Of a stretch of DNA of 64,000 bases, positions 45,152-55,378 are shown piece after piece. How positions within the stretch are numbered: the stretch's first letter is position 1; every line of letters begins with the position of its first letter. The notes beneath the pieces are model-generated. The model worked only from the letters and a program-made list of their open reading frames with translations. It was not told the DNA's origin and did not search any database. Origin of the DNA: Flavobacterium sp. AED (lineage in GTDB: Bacteria; Bacteroidota; Bacteroidia; Flavobacteriales; Flavobacteriaceae); the NCBI RefSeq assembly GCF_000812945.1, contig NZ_JSYM01000002.1, positions 513,694-577,693 of the forward strand, written 5' to 3'. Both the position numbers and the translations under genes were made by a program.

Positions 45152-47089
45152 ATGAAAAGTGCTTTAGAAATTAAACCAGACATTAGCTATAAAAGTGCCG
45201 GTAAATTTGAAGAAACTAGATTTGAAAAAATTCACAACGAAATTTTCAAAAACTCAAAAGAAGCTTCTATAATTGTAGCTCAAGAAATTGCTGAATTAAT
45301 TAAATCCAAGCAAGAGAAAAATAAATCTTGTGTTCTTGGTTTGGCTACAGGTTCTTCACCTATAAAAGTGTATGAAGAACTAGTTAGAATGCATAAAGAA
45401 GAAGGACTTAGTTTTAGTAATGTAATCACTTTTAATTTGGATGAATACTATCCAATGACTAAAGAGAACAATCAGAGTTATCATTATTTTATGCATCAGC
45501 ATCTTTTTAATCATATTGATATTAAGCCTGAAAACGTACATATTCCAGACGGAACTATAGCTATTGAAGAGCTGAATCAATATTGCATTGATTATGAAAT
45601 GAATATTAAAAATGCTGGGGGACTTGATTTTCAATTATTAGGTATTGGTCGTACGGGTCACGTTGGGTTCAATGAACCGGGATCTCATATCAACTCAGGT
45701 ACTCGAATAATTACTTTGGATCACATTACAAGAGTCGATGCTTCATCAGATTTTAATGGGATTGATAATGTTCCTAAAAGAGCCGTTACCATGGGTGTTT
45801 CTACGATTCTTAGATCTAAAAGGATTGTATTAATGGCTTGGGGCCAAAATAAAGCCGATATAATAAAAAGAACGATTCAAGGGGATATTAGCTCTGAAGT
45901 TCCAGCTACATTTTTGCAAAATCATACTAATGCCACTTTCGTTTTAGATCAATCGGCAGCTTCAGAATTAACCCGTTTCAAAACACCGTGGTTAGTTGGT
46001 GAGTGTATTTGGACTCAAGAATTAAAAAGCAAAGCGATTGTTTGGCTGTGTCAAAGTACCAATCAATCGATTTTGAAATTGACCGACAGAGATTACAATA
46101 ATAACGGAATGTCTGATCTTTTAGCATTAGAAGGATCTGCTTACGACTTGAATATAAATATGTTCAATGTATTGCAGCACACCATAACCGGATGGCCAGG
46201 AGGTAAACCTAATACTGACGATTCTCATAGACCGGAAAGGGCTAATCCTGATAAGAAAAGAGTAATCCTTTTTAGTCCGCATCCTGATGATGATGTGATT
46301 TCTATGGGAGGAACTTTTTCGAAATTAATAAAACAAGGACATGATGTTCATGTGGTTTATCAAACCTCTGGAAACATTGCAGTTACAGATGATGAAGCAC
46401 TCAAATTTGCGGAGGTTTGTAACGATTTTGTTGGAGATGATAAAACTAAAATTAATTTTCAAGCAGTTATTGATTTTTTAAATAATAAATCAGAAAATGA
46501 AGTTGACTCGGTTGAGGTTAGAAAATTGAAAGGATTGATTAGACGCAGAGAGTCTTATGCTGCTACAAGATATATTGGATTAAAAGATGAAAACACTCAT
46601 TTTTTAGATTTACCATTTTATGAAACAGGACAAGTAAAGAAAAACCCTTTAGGTCCAGAAGATATTGCTATTGTTCAAGATATTATTGCTAAAATTAAAC
46701 CACATCAAGTTTTTGCCGCTGGCGATCTTGCTGATCCACATGGTACCCATGAAGTTTGTCTGAATGCTATTTTTGCTGCTATGGCCGCATTAAAACCACA
46801 GCCATACATGAATGACTGTTGGTTATGGCTATACCGCGGTGCTTGGCATGAATGGGATATCCACGAAATTGATATGGCAGTGCCATTAAGTCCTGATGAG
46901 GTTTTACTCAAAAGACATGCTATTTTATACCATCAATCTCAAAAAGACAGAGTAATGTTTCAAGGGAACGACTCTAGAGAATTTTGGGTAAGAGCCGAAG
47001 ACCGTAATAAGAGTACGGCAAAACTATACGATGATTTAGGTCTTGCTGAATACGAAGCTATTGAAGCTTTTAAGCGTTTTGACTATTAA
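45152..47089 (+). CDS. nagB: Long-form glucosamine-6-phosphate deaminase fused to PIG-L de-N-acetylase domain
   Basis: This 645-residue fusion has a NagB domain at about 25-300 with GLATGSSP (63-70), D97 in NLDEY, H170 and E175 in GHVGFNEP. Where E. coli NagB has the catalytic D141 (NDGH) this protein has T168 (RTGH). A PIG-L/LmbE domain at about 365-600 has the zinc motif H377-P-D-D (SPHPDDDV) and H530-x-x-H533 (PHGTH). PIG-L enzymes deacetylate GlcNAc derivatives, so the fusion could convert GlcNAc-6-P to fructose-6-P without a separate NagA. That is inference. The hexosaminidase gene follows after 29 bp. Confidence 0.92.
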   Translation: MKSALEIKPDISYKSAGKFEETRFEKIHNEIFKNSKEASIIVAQEIAELIKSKQEKNKSCVLGLATGSSPIKVYEELVRMHKEEGLSFSNVITFNLDEYYPMTKENNQSYHYFMHQHLFNHIDIKPENVHIPDGTIAIEELNQYCIDYEMNIKNAGGLDFQLLGIGRTGHVGFNEPGSHINSGTRIITLDHITRVDASSDFNGIDNVPKRAVTMGVSTILRSKRIVLMAWGQNKADIIKRTIQGDISSEVPATFLQNHTNATFVLDQSAASELTRFKTPWLVGECIWTQELKSKAIVWLCQSTNQSILKLTDRDYNNNGMSDLLALEGSAYDLNINMFNVLQHTITGWPGGKPNTDDSHRPERANPDKKRVILFSPHPDDDVISMGGTFSKLIKQGHDVHVVYQTSGNIAVTDDEALKFAEVCNDFVGDDKTKINFQAVIDFLNNKSENEVDSVEVRKLKGLIRRRESYAATRYIGLKDENTHFLDLPFYETGQVKKNPLGPEDIAIVQDIIAKIKPHQVFAAGDLADPHGTHEVCLNAIFAAMAALKPQPYMNDCWLWLYRGAWHEWDIHEIDMAVPLSPDEVLLKRHAILYHQSQKDRVMFQGNDSREFWVRAEDRNKSTAKLYDDLGLAEYEAIEAFKRFDY

Positions 47090-47118
47090 AAAATACTTTT
47101 AAAAAACGGATAAAAAAT

Positions 47119-49185
47119 ATGAAATTCATTCTAATCCTATTATTCAGTGCTTTTGTTTCTAATGCTCAAATACAAAAAGAACAATTAGATCTTATGCCGT
47201 GGCCTCAAAATATAAATTTGACTGCTGGTACTTTTGCTTTAAGCAAAGGATTTAAAGTAAATATTACCGGTAATCCAAATCCTCGAATATTCGTAGGAGC
47301 AACTAACTTCTTGCGAAGATTAGACGGAAGAACAGGTTTGTTTTTTGAGCAAGGTTTTTCAACAAAAATTAACGAAAATCCAGAAGCTGAATTGCAAATT
47401 AATTGTGTTCGCAACGGAAAAATAGGATTGTATGAAGATGAAAGTTATCAACTTAGTATTGAATCCAATAAAATAAAAATTAATGCTACAACTGATTTAG
47501 GAGCTCTACATGGTTTGGAAACATTATTGCAATTATTGCAAAATAATAGTAAATCATATAATTTTCCAACAGTTGAAATTACAGATTTACCACGGTTTAC
47601 ATGGAGAGGATTGATGATAGATGCCGCAAGGCATTTTCAGCCTGTAGCTGTGATTAAAAGAAATCTGGATGCTATGGCTTCAATGAAAATGAACGTTTTT
47701 CATTGGCATTTAGTAGATGATCAAGGATGGCGAATAGAAATGAAAAACCATCCAAAGTTTACACAAATGGCTTCAGACGGAGAGTTCTACACTCAAGAAG
47801 AAATCAAGAATGTTGTAAAATATGCCGGAGATAGAGGAATTATGGTAGTTCCAGAAATTGATGTTCCAGGACATGCATCAGCAATACTAACGGCATATCC
47901 GGAATTAGGCAGCAAAGTGGTGGATTTAAAATCTAATTCAGTTGAAAGTAAAAAACAAAGTGCTGCAATTGCAAATTATGCTATCGAAAGAAGATCAGGA
48001 ATTTTTGATGCAACATTAGATCCAATAAATCCCAAAACATATCAATTGTTGAGTGAAATTTTTGATGAAGTTTGTCCTTTATTCCCAGGTGATTATTTTC
48101 ATATTGGTGGAGATGAAAACAATGGAAAAGAATGGGATGCAAATCCTAAAATACAAGAATTCAAGAAGAAAAATAAATTAGCAAATAATCATGATTTGCA
48201 AACGTATTTCACCATGCAGTTAGTTCCAATGTTAAAAAAGCATAACAAAAAATTAATGGGATGGGAAGAAATAATGACTGAAAATATGTCTAAAGATGCC
48301 ATTATTCATGCCTGGAGAGGAACCAATGAAGGGCTTTCGGCGGGAGGGTCATTAATCAAAGCCGCAAAAAATGGTTATAAAACAGTTTTGTCAAATGGCT
48401 ATTACATTGATTTAATGTTAGGTGTAGAAAGTCATTATCTAAATGATCCAATCCCCAAAAACAGTATCCTGACTCCTGAAGAAAAAGCAAGGATTCTTGG
48501 TGGAGAAGCAGCTATGTGGAGCGAACTAGCAACACCTTTAAACATAGATTCAAGAATTTGGCCAAGAACAGCTGCTATTGCGGAACGATTGTGGTCTAAT
48601 GAAAATGTTACCGATATGAATAGCCTTCATAAAAGACTAAAAACGGTTTCTTTTAGATTAGAAGAACTTGGAATTACACATATAAGAAATAAGGAGGTGA
48701 TTTTAAGAAACATTAGTAACAATCAACAAACTAGTGCTCTGAATGATTTTTCAAATGTTTGCGAACCATTGAAATTATATACTCGTAATAGTCATGGAAT
48801 AAAATATCGCATGTATTCTCCTTTTACTTTATTTGCTGATGCATGTACAGCTGATGCATTAGATGTTTTTGATTTTGATACAGCAGTGAACAAATATTTA
48901 GAGAATAAAAGCTTAGAAAATCAAACTGTTGTAACTAATTATTTGAAAAAATGGATGGCCATGAATATGGACTTAATTACTTTAAGCGCTAATGCTCCAT
49001 TAATTCAACCGCTTTTACCTTTGTCTAAAAGTTTAAGTGATATTTCAGAACAACTTTTACTTGTTATCGAGAAAAAGCAAACTGTAAATCAAGCTACAAT
49101 TAATGATTTATTAGTACAATGTAATTCTAAGAAGAATGCTGATGTAGAATTAGCAGTTTACAATAGTTTAAAAAAGTTACTTTAA
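47119..49185 (+). CDS. GH20 beta-N-acetylhexosaminidase
   Basis: This 688-residue exported enzyme has a signal peptide (1-16, ending SNAQ), a GH20b N-terminal domain (about 25-155), and the GH20 catalytic barrel (about 158-510). The barrel shows TWRGLMIDAARHF, NVFHWHLVDDQGWR, and the catalytic D332-E333 pair in HIGGDEN, which uses the substrate's acetamido group. A helical C-terminal region without T9SS sorting signal suggests a periplasmic enzyme. It releases terminal GlcNAc or GalNAc from imported oligomers and lies in one unit with nagB (29 bp gap). A terminator follows. Confidence 0.95.
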   Translation: MKFILILLFSAFVSNAQIQKEQLDLMPWPQNINLTAGTFALSKGFKVNITGNPNPRIFVGATNFLRRLDGRTGLFFEQGFSTKINENPEAELQINCVRNGKIGLYEDESYQLSIESNKIKINATTDLGALHGLETLLQLLQNNSKSYNFPTVEITDLPRFTWRGLMIDAARHFQPVAVIKRNLDAMASMKMNVFHWHLVDDQGWRIEMKNHPKFTQMASDGEFYTQEEIKNVVKYAGDRGIMVVPEIDVPGHASAILTAYPELGSKVVDLKSNSVESKKQSAAIANYAIERRSGIFDATLDPINPKTYQLLSEIFDEVCPLFPGDYFHIGGDENNGKEWDANPKIQEFKKKNKLANNHDLQTYFTMQLVPMLKKHNKKLMGWEEIMTENMSKDAIIHAWRGTNEGLSAGGSLIKAAKNGYKTVLSNGYYIDLMLGVESHYLNDPIPKNSILTPEEKARILGGEAAMWSELATPLNIDSRIWPRTAAIAERLWSNENVTDMNSLHKRLKTVSFRLEELGITHIRNKEVILRNISNNQQTSALNDFSNVCEPLKLYTRNSHGIKYRMYSPFTLFADACTADALDVFDFDTAVNKYLENKSLENQTVVTNYLKKWMAMNMDLITLSANAPLIQPLLPLSKSLSDISEQLLLVIEKKQTVNQATINDLLVQCNSKKNADVELAVYNSLKKLL

Positions 49186-49260
49186 GTTTTAAATCGATAT
49201 AAAATATTAGTTTCTTTTCTATTTGGTTAATGGTTTGTTTTAAAGAAAATTAATATTGCA

Positions 49261-49294
49261 ATCCTGACAGGTATTATTCTGTCAGGATTTTTTT
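49261..49294 (+). terminator. Terminator after the hexosaminidase gene
   Basis: The 10-bp stem ATCCTGACAG/CTGTCAGGAT (49261-49270 with 49279-49288) is followed by a run of T. A candidate -7 box TATTTTTG for the next gene lies at 49373-49380. Confidence 0.9.
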
Positions 49295-49394
49295 GATTAG
49301 CACTTTAATGTTAAGCAAATTACAATTCATAAAAATGTATTTTCCGAATAAAAAAAATCAGTATTTTTTTCGTATTTTTGCAAAAATTTTATAA

Positions 49395-51026
<1,632 letters not shown>

Positions 51027-51065
51027 GTTCTTGAAAATTAATAAATTTTAGAGCTATAATTATTT

Positions 51066-51104
51066 AAACCATCATGAAATTATTTTATGATGGTTTATCT
51101 TTTT
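51066..51104. terminator. Bidirectional terminator between ABC-F and T9SS cargo genes
   Basis: The 10-bp stem AAACCATCAT/ATGATGGTTT (51066-51075 with 51087-51096) overlaps the stop codon of the convergent gene by two bases and is followed by a T-rich run. Confidence 0.8.
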
Positions 51105-52930
51105 AAGGTAAAATGTGATTTAAATTCGGTTATTTTACCATTTTCTTTATAGACTGCTTTGAACCAGTAATCACTTGAAGGTAATGGAAGCCCATTATAT
51201 TTTCCATCCCAACCTAAATCATCAAGTGTTATTAATTTTAATAATTTTCCATATCGATCATAAATATAGATTACTGCTTCATTTTGCTTTACAAGCTCAG
51301 TAATATTCCATAAGTCATTTATCCCATCGTCATTTGGCGTAAAATAATGCGGATACTTAAATGAATATGGTATTGGAATTACGTCTACAGTTATTTTTTT
51401 TCTATTAGAGTCTTCACAACCATTTAGTGATTGACTTACATAATAATTAGTTGATCCAAGAATTGCGGTTTGTGGAATAGGAGCAGTTTCGGAACCAATT
51501 CCTCCTGAATCGCTCCTGTACCATAATAAATTGCTTCCCCCAGCTGTTAATTCTTTAGAAATTGCATTTTGCTCATACGTAATTGGACTAACAATGTACA
51601 TGGCAGGAAAACTGATAAGATCATTAATCACTACTAGTTTTGAGGCTTCACAATTCGCTACATTTCTTGTTTTTATAAAATAGGTTTTAGGTGTTAAAAG
51701 TGTTGCTGTATTATTTGTTGTCCAAGTTTTCCCATTATCAAAACTGTATTCCTTTGCAGGCGATGTAATCGTAATTGTACCTGTATTTATGAAGCAACTT
51801 GGCTGAATAATAGAAACAGTTGGTTCTGGAATTGTATTATTTACATTGTATGGAGAACTTAAAATGCAACTTAAATGGTCCGTTATTTTTATAATGTAAT
51901 TTCCAAAATTAATGGTGTTGTTTGGAATCGAAATGGTAGATTTTGTTGCTCCTTGAATAGCGATTCCTTCTTTGTACCACTGATACTGTACATTTAAGCT
52001 AACTTTTATTGTTGGATTGGCTGTCAAGACTAAATTATTTTCACAAAATGCCCCACTTCGTTTTATATTAACTCCAAACAATGTGGATTTATTTAATATT
52101 AAATTATCAAATAAAAACATAGGTGCTTCATATGGTCCTCTCGATGGTTCATAGGGATAGCTCAGGGGTAATTTTTGAGGACTACCAATAATAATAGTCT
52201 CGATATCTATTGTTGGAATGAAAGTGATTGTTAATTTTTCCCATTTAGAAGCTGGGGTATATGTCGCACTTCCTATTTCTATCCACTTAGGACCATAAGT
52301 AGGAGGGCTTTGAAAAATATTATAATAAACATCAGAAGTTAATGGCAGATTTGAGCAGCTGTTAGACCCATATAAAGTGATATTAAGTGGTTCTAAATCG
52401 AGTTCGTCCAAAGAGGGCTGTTCATGATTCTTCACTGCTGCGCTCTTAGTTGGCTCGCCTAATGAAGCATATCCGGAAACGATTAAGGCTGCTATATCTA
52501 ATGTGAGTTGGTATTCTTCTCCTGCGATCATTGGTGATAATAGACAGGTGCCTACATACCCTTTTTTATTACCGGTAAAAAGACTTCCTATAATTCCACT
52601 ACCATCGGGATACGGCATTAGTCCTGATTTATAAATTTCATTTTCTAATAAATCAATGCCACAATTCATATAATTAACTCTGGAATTGTTGGCTTGTGTC
52701 CAAGAAGTAGCTGTAATAAAATTCTGTGGGTATTTGTATGGGCAATCATCGAATTCTTCAAACGAATGATTTGGGATTATGGAGCGAACTGAAGTGGTAT
52801 CACATATACAATCAGAATCATTTAAGTCAATTTTTCCATCACCGTCATCATCAATACCATTATTGCAATTTTCTTGACTAAATGATAAGAAACAAATGAA
52901 AAATAGCAAATAGAAACAACTTATCTTCAT
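51095..52930 (-). CDS. T9SS type B cargo protein (surface or secreted)
   Basis: This 611-residue exported protein has a signal peptide (1-18, ending SFSQ), an acidic Ca-binding-like motif right after it (NCNNGIDDDGDGKIDLNDSDC), a middle region with Ig/PKD-like strands, and a C-terminal type B sorting domain (about 520-611) starting YFTPNDDGINDLW and ending FKSHFTLKR. Such domains direct export by the gliding-associated type IX system with retention at the surface. No enzymatic motif was seen in the middle. It probably binds glycan or other surface partners. Confidence 0.88.
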   Translation of the reverse strand: MKISCFYLLFFICFLSFSQENCNNGIDDDGDGKIDLNDSDCICDTTSVRSIIPNHSFEEFDDCPYKYPQNFITATSWTQANNSRVNYMNCGIDLLENEIYKSGLMPYPDGSGIIGSLFTGNKKGYVGTCLLSPMIAGEEYQLTLDIAALIVSGYASLGEPTKSAAVKNHEQPSLDELDLEPLNITLYGSNSCSNLPLTSDVYYNIFQSPPTYGPKWIEIGSATYTPASKWEKLTITFIPTIDIETIIIGSPQKLPLSYPYEPSRGPYEAPMFLFDNLILNKSTLFGVNIKRSGAFCENNLVLTANPTIKVSLNVQYQWYKEGIAIQGATKSTISIPNNTINFGNYIIKITDHLSCILSSPYNVNNTIPEPTVSIIQPSCFINTGTITITSPAKEYSFDNGKTWTTNNTATLLTPKTYFIKTRNVANCEASKLVVINDLISFPAMYIVSPITYEQNAISKELTAGGSNLLWYRSDSGGIGSETAPIPQTAILGSTNYYVSQSLNGCEDSNRKKITVDVIPIPYSFKYPHYFTPNDDGINDLWNITELVKQNEAVIYIYDRYGKLLKLITLDDLGWDGKYNGLPLPSSDYWFKAVYKENGKITEFKSHFTLKR

Positions 52931-53128
52931 AAAAATGATTATTTACTCAAATATAAGAAAATAATTATATTTTTATTAAATAAAAAAATAAGTGGCTACA
53001 ATGAATTGGAGTAATTTTTTAGTTGCAATAATAAAAGCTGTTCTAAAAGAAATTTTGGACAACTTTTATTTTATGCAACCTTAATTTAATGACCTTAAAT
53101 TATTAATTAAACTACATTTAATTGTTTC

Positions 53129-53302
53129 TTATTTTTTACCAAAGATTTTACTTATAATAAAAGCTACGATTGCAATTACAGCAATCACTATAAAGATACC
53201 TACGCCCATTCCGGCTTTAAATATTCCTTCTACTACAGAACAGCTTGTAAATGAAAGTAATATTATAAAAAGTACCATTAATCTTGTTATTTCTTTTTGC
53301 AT
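53129..53302 (-). CDS. Small membrane lipoprotein (57 aa)
   Basis: This ORF was found by reading the minus strand between 52931 and 53513. ATG 53302 opens a 57-codon frame ending TAA at 53129. It encodes MQKEITRLMVLFIILLSFTS and then a lipobox cysteine C21, followed by SVVEGIFKAGMGVGIF and a second hydrophobic helix (about 36-50) with the tail SKIFGKK. The signal, lipobox and helix layout fit the many small Bacteroidota envelope lipoproteins of unknown role. The flanking stretches 52931-53128 and 53303-53513 are AT-rich with no other gene I can support. Confidence 0.75.
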   Translation of the reverse strand: MQKEITRLMVLFIILLSFTSCSVVEGIFKAGMGVGIFIVIAVIAIVAFIISKIFGKK

Positions 53303-53513
53303 GATTTTATGTTTTTAGATTATTATAAAAGTATAGAAATAGAATAGTGATTAGTTATATAATTTCTGTAGTTTCTTGTGAAATTTTTATAATTATCGAA
53401 AAAACAACAAAATGTTAGTTCATAATTAGTAATTATTTTTTTTAAACTAATTTTTATATCAAAAAAAATATATTTTTGAGTTTTACTATTTCTATTTAAA
53501 CCCAATTTATAAA

Positions 53514-54698
53514 ATGACCAACATTACTTTCAATTTAAAAACTCCTCGGATAGACGTAGTCGATGCCTTACGTGGTTTTGCAATAATGTCAATTATGTTA
53601 CTTCATAATGTTGAACATTTTGAATATTATTATTTACCGGAAAATTTCCCAGCTTGGTTGGTGGCTTTGGATAAAATTGTTTGGGATTCTTTATTTTTCC
53701 TTTTTGGGGGTAAATCGTATGCCATTTTTGCACTGCTATTTGGTTTTAGTTTTTATATTCAAAATGATAATCAAGCTAAAAAAGGAAATGATTTCAGAGG
53801 GCGATTTTTTTGGAGAATGATGCTATTATTGGTTTTTGGACTTATCAATACGGCATTTTATCAAGGTGATATTCTTACTTTATATGCTTTTTTAGGGCTT
53901 TTATTGATACCGGTTGTAAATTGGAGCAATAAAGCAGTTTTTATTACTGCCGTTATTTTAATGTTGCAACCATTAGAATGGGGAAGATGTATTTATTATA
54001 TTTTAAATCCAGATTATGTAGCTCCACCTAATTTGTCTAATGCCTATTATGAAAGCATTGGGTATTATATGAAAAATGGATCTTTCGTTGATTATGTAAT
54101 TGGAGACTTGACATTAGGAAAAACCGCCTCTTTATTATGGTCATGGGAAAATGGAAGGTTTTTCCAAGCTCCAGCTTTATTTATGTTTGGAATGTTATTA
54201 GGGAGAAAACAACTTTTCACAACTACCGTTAAAAATATTCAATTTTGGAGCAAAGTATTACGATATGCGATTGTTTTCTTTATTCCATTGTATTTTTTAA
54301 AGACCAATATGATCGACTTAGTAAAAAGAGCAACGTTATCCAATAAGTTGACTGTAATCTTTGCTTCATGGTCAAATGTTGCATTTATGTTAGTACTCGT
54401 TTCTACTTTTGTTTTACTGTATCAAAAGGATTCGGTTAATAAAGTCCTTGTTAAATTGATTCCTTTTGGAAAAATGAGTTTGACGAATTATATCATGCAA
54501 TCCATGATTGGTTCCTTTATTTATTATAGGTATGGCCTTGGTCTTTTTGAATATACAGGTGCAACATACTGTTTATTGATAGGGATTGTATTATTTATTA
54601 TTCAATTATCATTCTGTACTTGGTGGCTTAAAACCCATAAGCAAGGGCCTTTAGAATATATTTGGCACAAAGCAACATGGATTTCATTCGGTAAATAA
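53514..54698 (+). CDS. DUF418-domain membrane protein
   Basis: This 394-residue membrane protein with about ten helices has the N-terminal RIDVVDALRGFAIMSIMLLHN typical of YeiB/DUF418 proteins. The C-terminal DUF418 part (about 230-385) has the FGKMSLTNYIMQS segment and the end CTWWLKTHKQGPLEYIWH. The family is related to acyltransferase-3 membrane proteins and its activity is unknown. It stands alone, with 85 bp before pyrR. Confidence 0.9.
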   Translation: MTNITFNLKTPRIDVVDALRGFAIMSIMLLHNVEHFEYYYLPENFPAWLVALDKIVWDSLFFLFGGKSYAIFALLFGFSFYIQNDNQAKKGNDFRGRFFWRMMLLLVFGLINTAFYQGDILTLYAFLGLLLIPVVNWSNKAVFITAVILMLQPLEWGRCIYYILNPDYVAPPNLSNAYYESIGYYMKNGSFVDYVIGDLTLGKTASLLWSWENGRFFQAPALFMFGMLLGRKQLFTTTVKNIQFWSKVLRYAIVFFIPLYFLKTNMIDLVKRATLSNKLTVIFASWSNVAFMLVLVSTFVLLYQKDSVNKVLVKLIPFGKMSLTNYIMQSMIGSFIYYRYGLGLFEYTGATYCLLIGIVLFIIQLSFCTWWLKTHKQGPLEYIWHKATWISFGK

Positions 54699-54751
54699 TA
54701 TGTGCAACCATTTTCTCTCTTTATAATTATAAAATCATAAAGTGGAATTCG

Positions 54752-54759
54752 TATATTTG
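54752..54759 (+). promoter_or_regulatory. -7 box of the pyrR promoter
   Basis: TATATTTG fits TAnnTTTG and lies 24 bp before the ATG at 54784. It lies downstream of an in-frame ATG at 54742, which therefore is not the start. The leader is too short for a classical pyr attenuator. Confidence 0.65.
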
Positions 54760-54783
54760 CAAAACCAAACAACACACTTTAAC

Positions 54784-55323
54784 ATGAGTCAAAAAGTATT
54801 ACTTACTGCAAAAGAAGTTACTATCATATTACATCGTTTGGCCTGTCAGTTAATTGAAAAACACTTAGATTTTTCAGACACTATTTTGGTAGGAATCCAA
54901 CCAAGAGGTGTTTTTTTAGCGGAACGTTTGAAAGAAATATTAGAAAAAGAATACCAAACTCCTGAAATCAAGCTTGGTTATCTGGATATTACTTTTTTTA
55001 GAGATGATTTTCGCAGAACGGATAAACCATTAGAAGCAAATAAAACCAAGATTAATTTTATTGTTGAAAATAAGAAAGTTATTTTTATTGATGATGTTTT
55101 ATTTACTGGGAGAAGCATACGCTCTGCCTTGACTGCTATTCAATCATTTGGAAGACCTTCTGAAATTGAATTACTGGTTTTGATTGACAGACGTTTCAGT
55201 CGTAATTTACCCATTCAACCGGATTATAGAGGAAGACAGGTAGATGCCATAAATAACGAAAAAGTGAAAGTGAGTTGGAAAGAAAATGATGGTGAAGATG
55301 GCGTGTATTTAATTACAAGTTAG
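54784..55323 (+). CDS. pyrR: PyrR-like phosphoribosyltransferase (uracil PRTase / pyr regulator family)
   Basis: This 179-residue protein is counted from ATG 54784 (MSQKVLLTAKEV), chosen because the promoter box lies after the alternative ATG at 54742. It has the type I PRTase PRPP loop VIFIDDVLFTGRSIRSA and the PyrR segments GIQPRGVFLAERL, YLDITFFRDDF and VLIDRRFSRNLPIQPDYRG. In Bacillus PyrR binds pyr mRNA and also has uracil phosphoribosyltransferase activity. Here no RNA binding hairpin is visible ahead of pyrR or pyrB, so enzyme function may dominate. pyrB follows after 55 bp. Confidence 0.92.
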   Translation: MSQKVLLTAKEVTIILHRLACQLIEKHLDFSDTILVGIQPRGVFLAERLKEILEKEYQTPEIKLGYLDITFFRDDFRRTDKPLEANKTKINFIVENKKVIFIDDVLFTGRSIRSALTAIQSFGRPSEIELLVLIDRRFSRNLPIQPDYRGRQVDAINNEKVKVSWKENDGEDGVYLITS

Positions 55324-55378
55324 ACAACATTATATTTGAAATCTAACTATTAAAAAAACTAATAATCGTAAAAAAGAA

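Noticed and set aside
54742..54783. Upstream ATG of pyrR
   Set aside because: The -7 box TATATTTG lies downstream of this ATG, and the family N-terminus begins at 54784.
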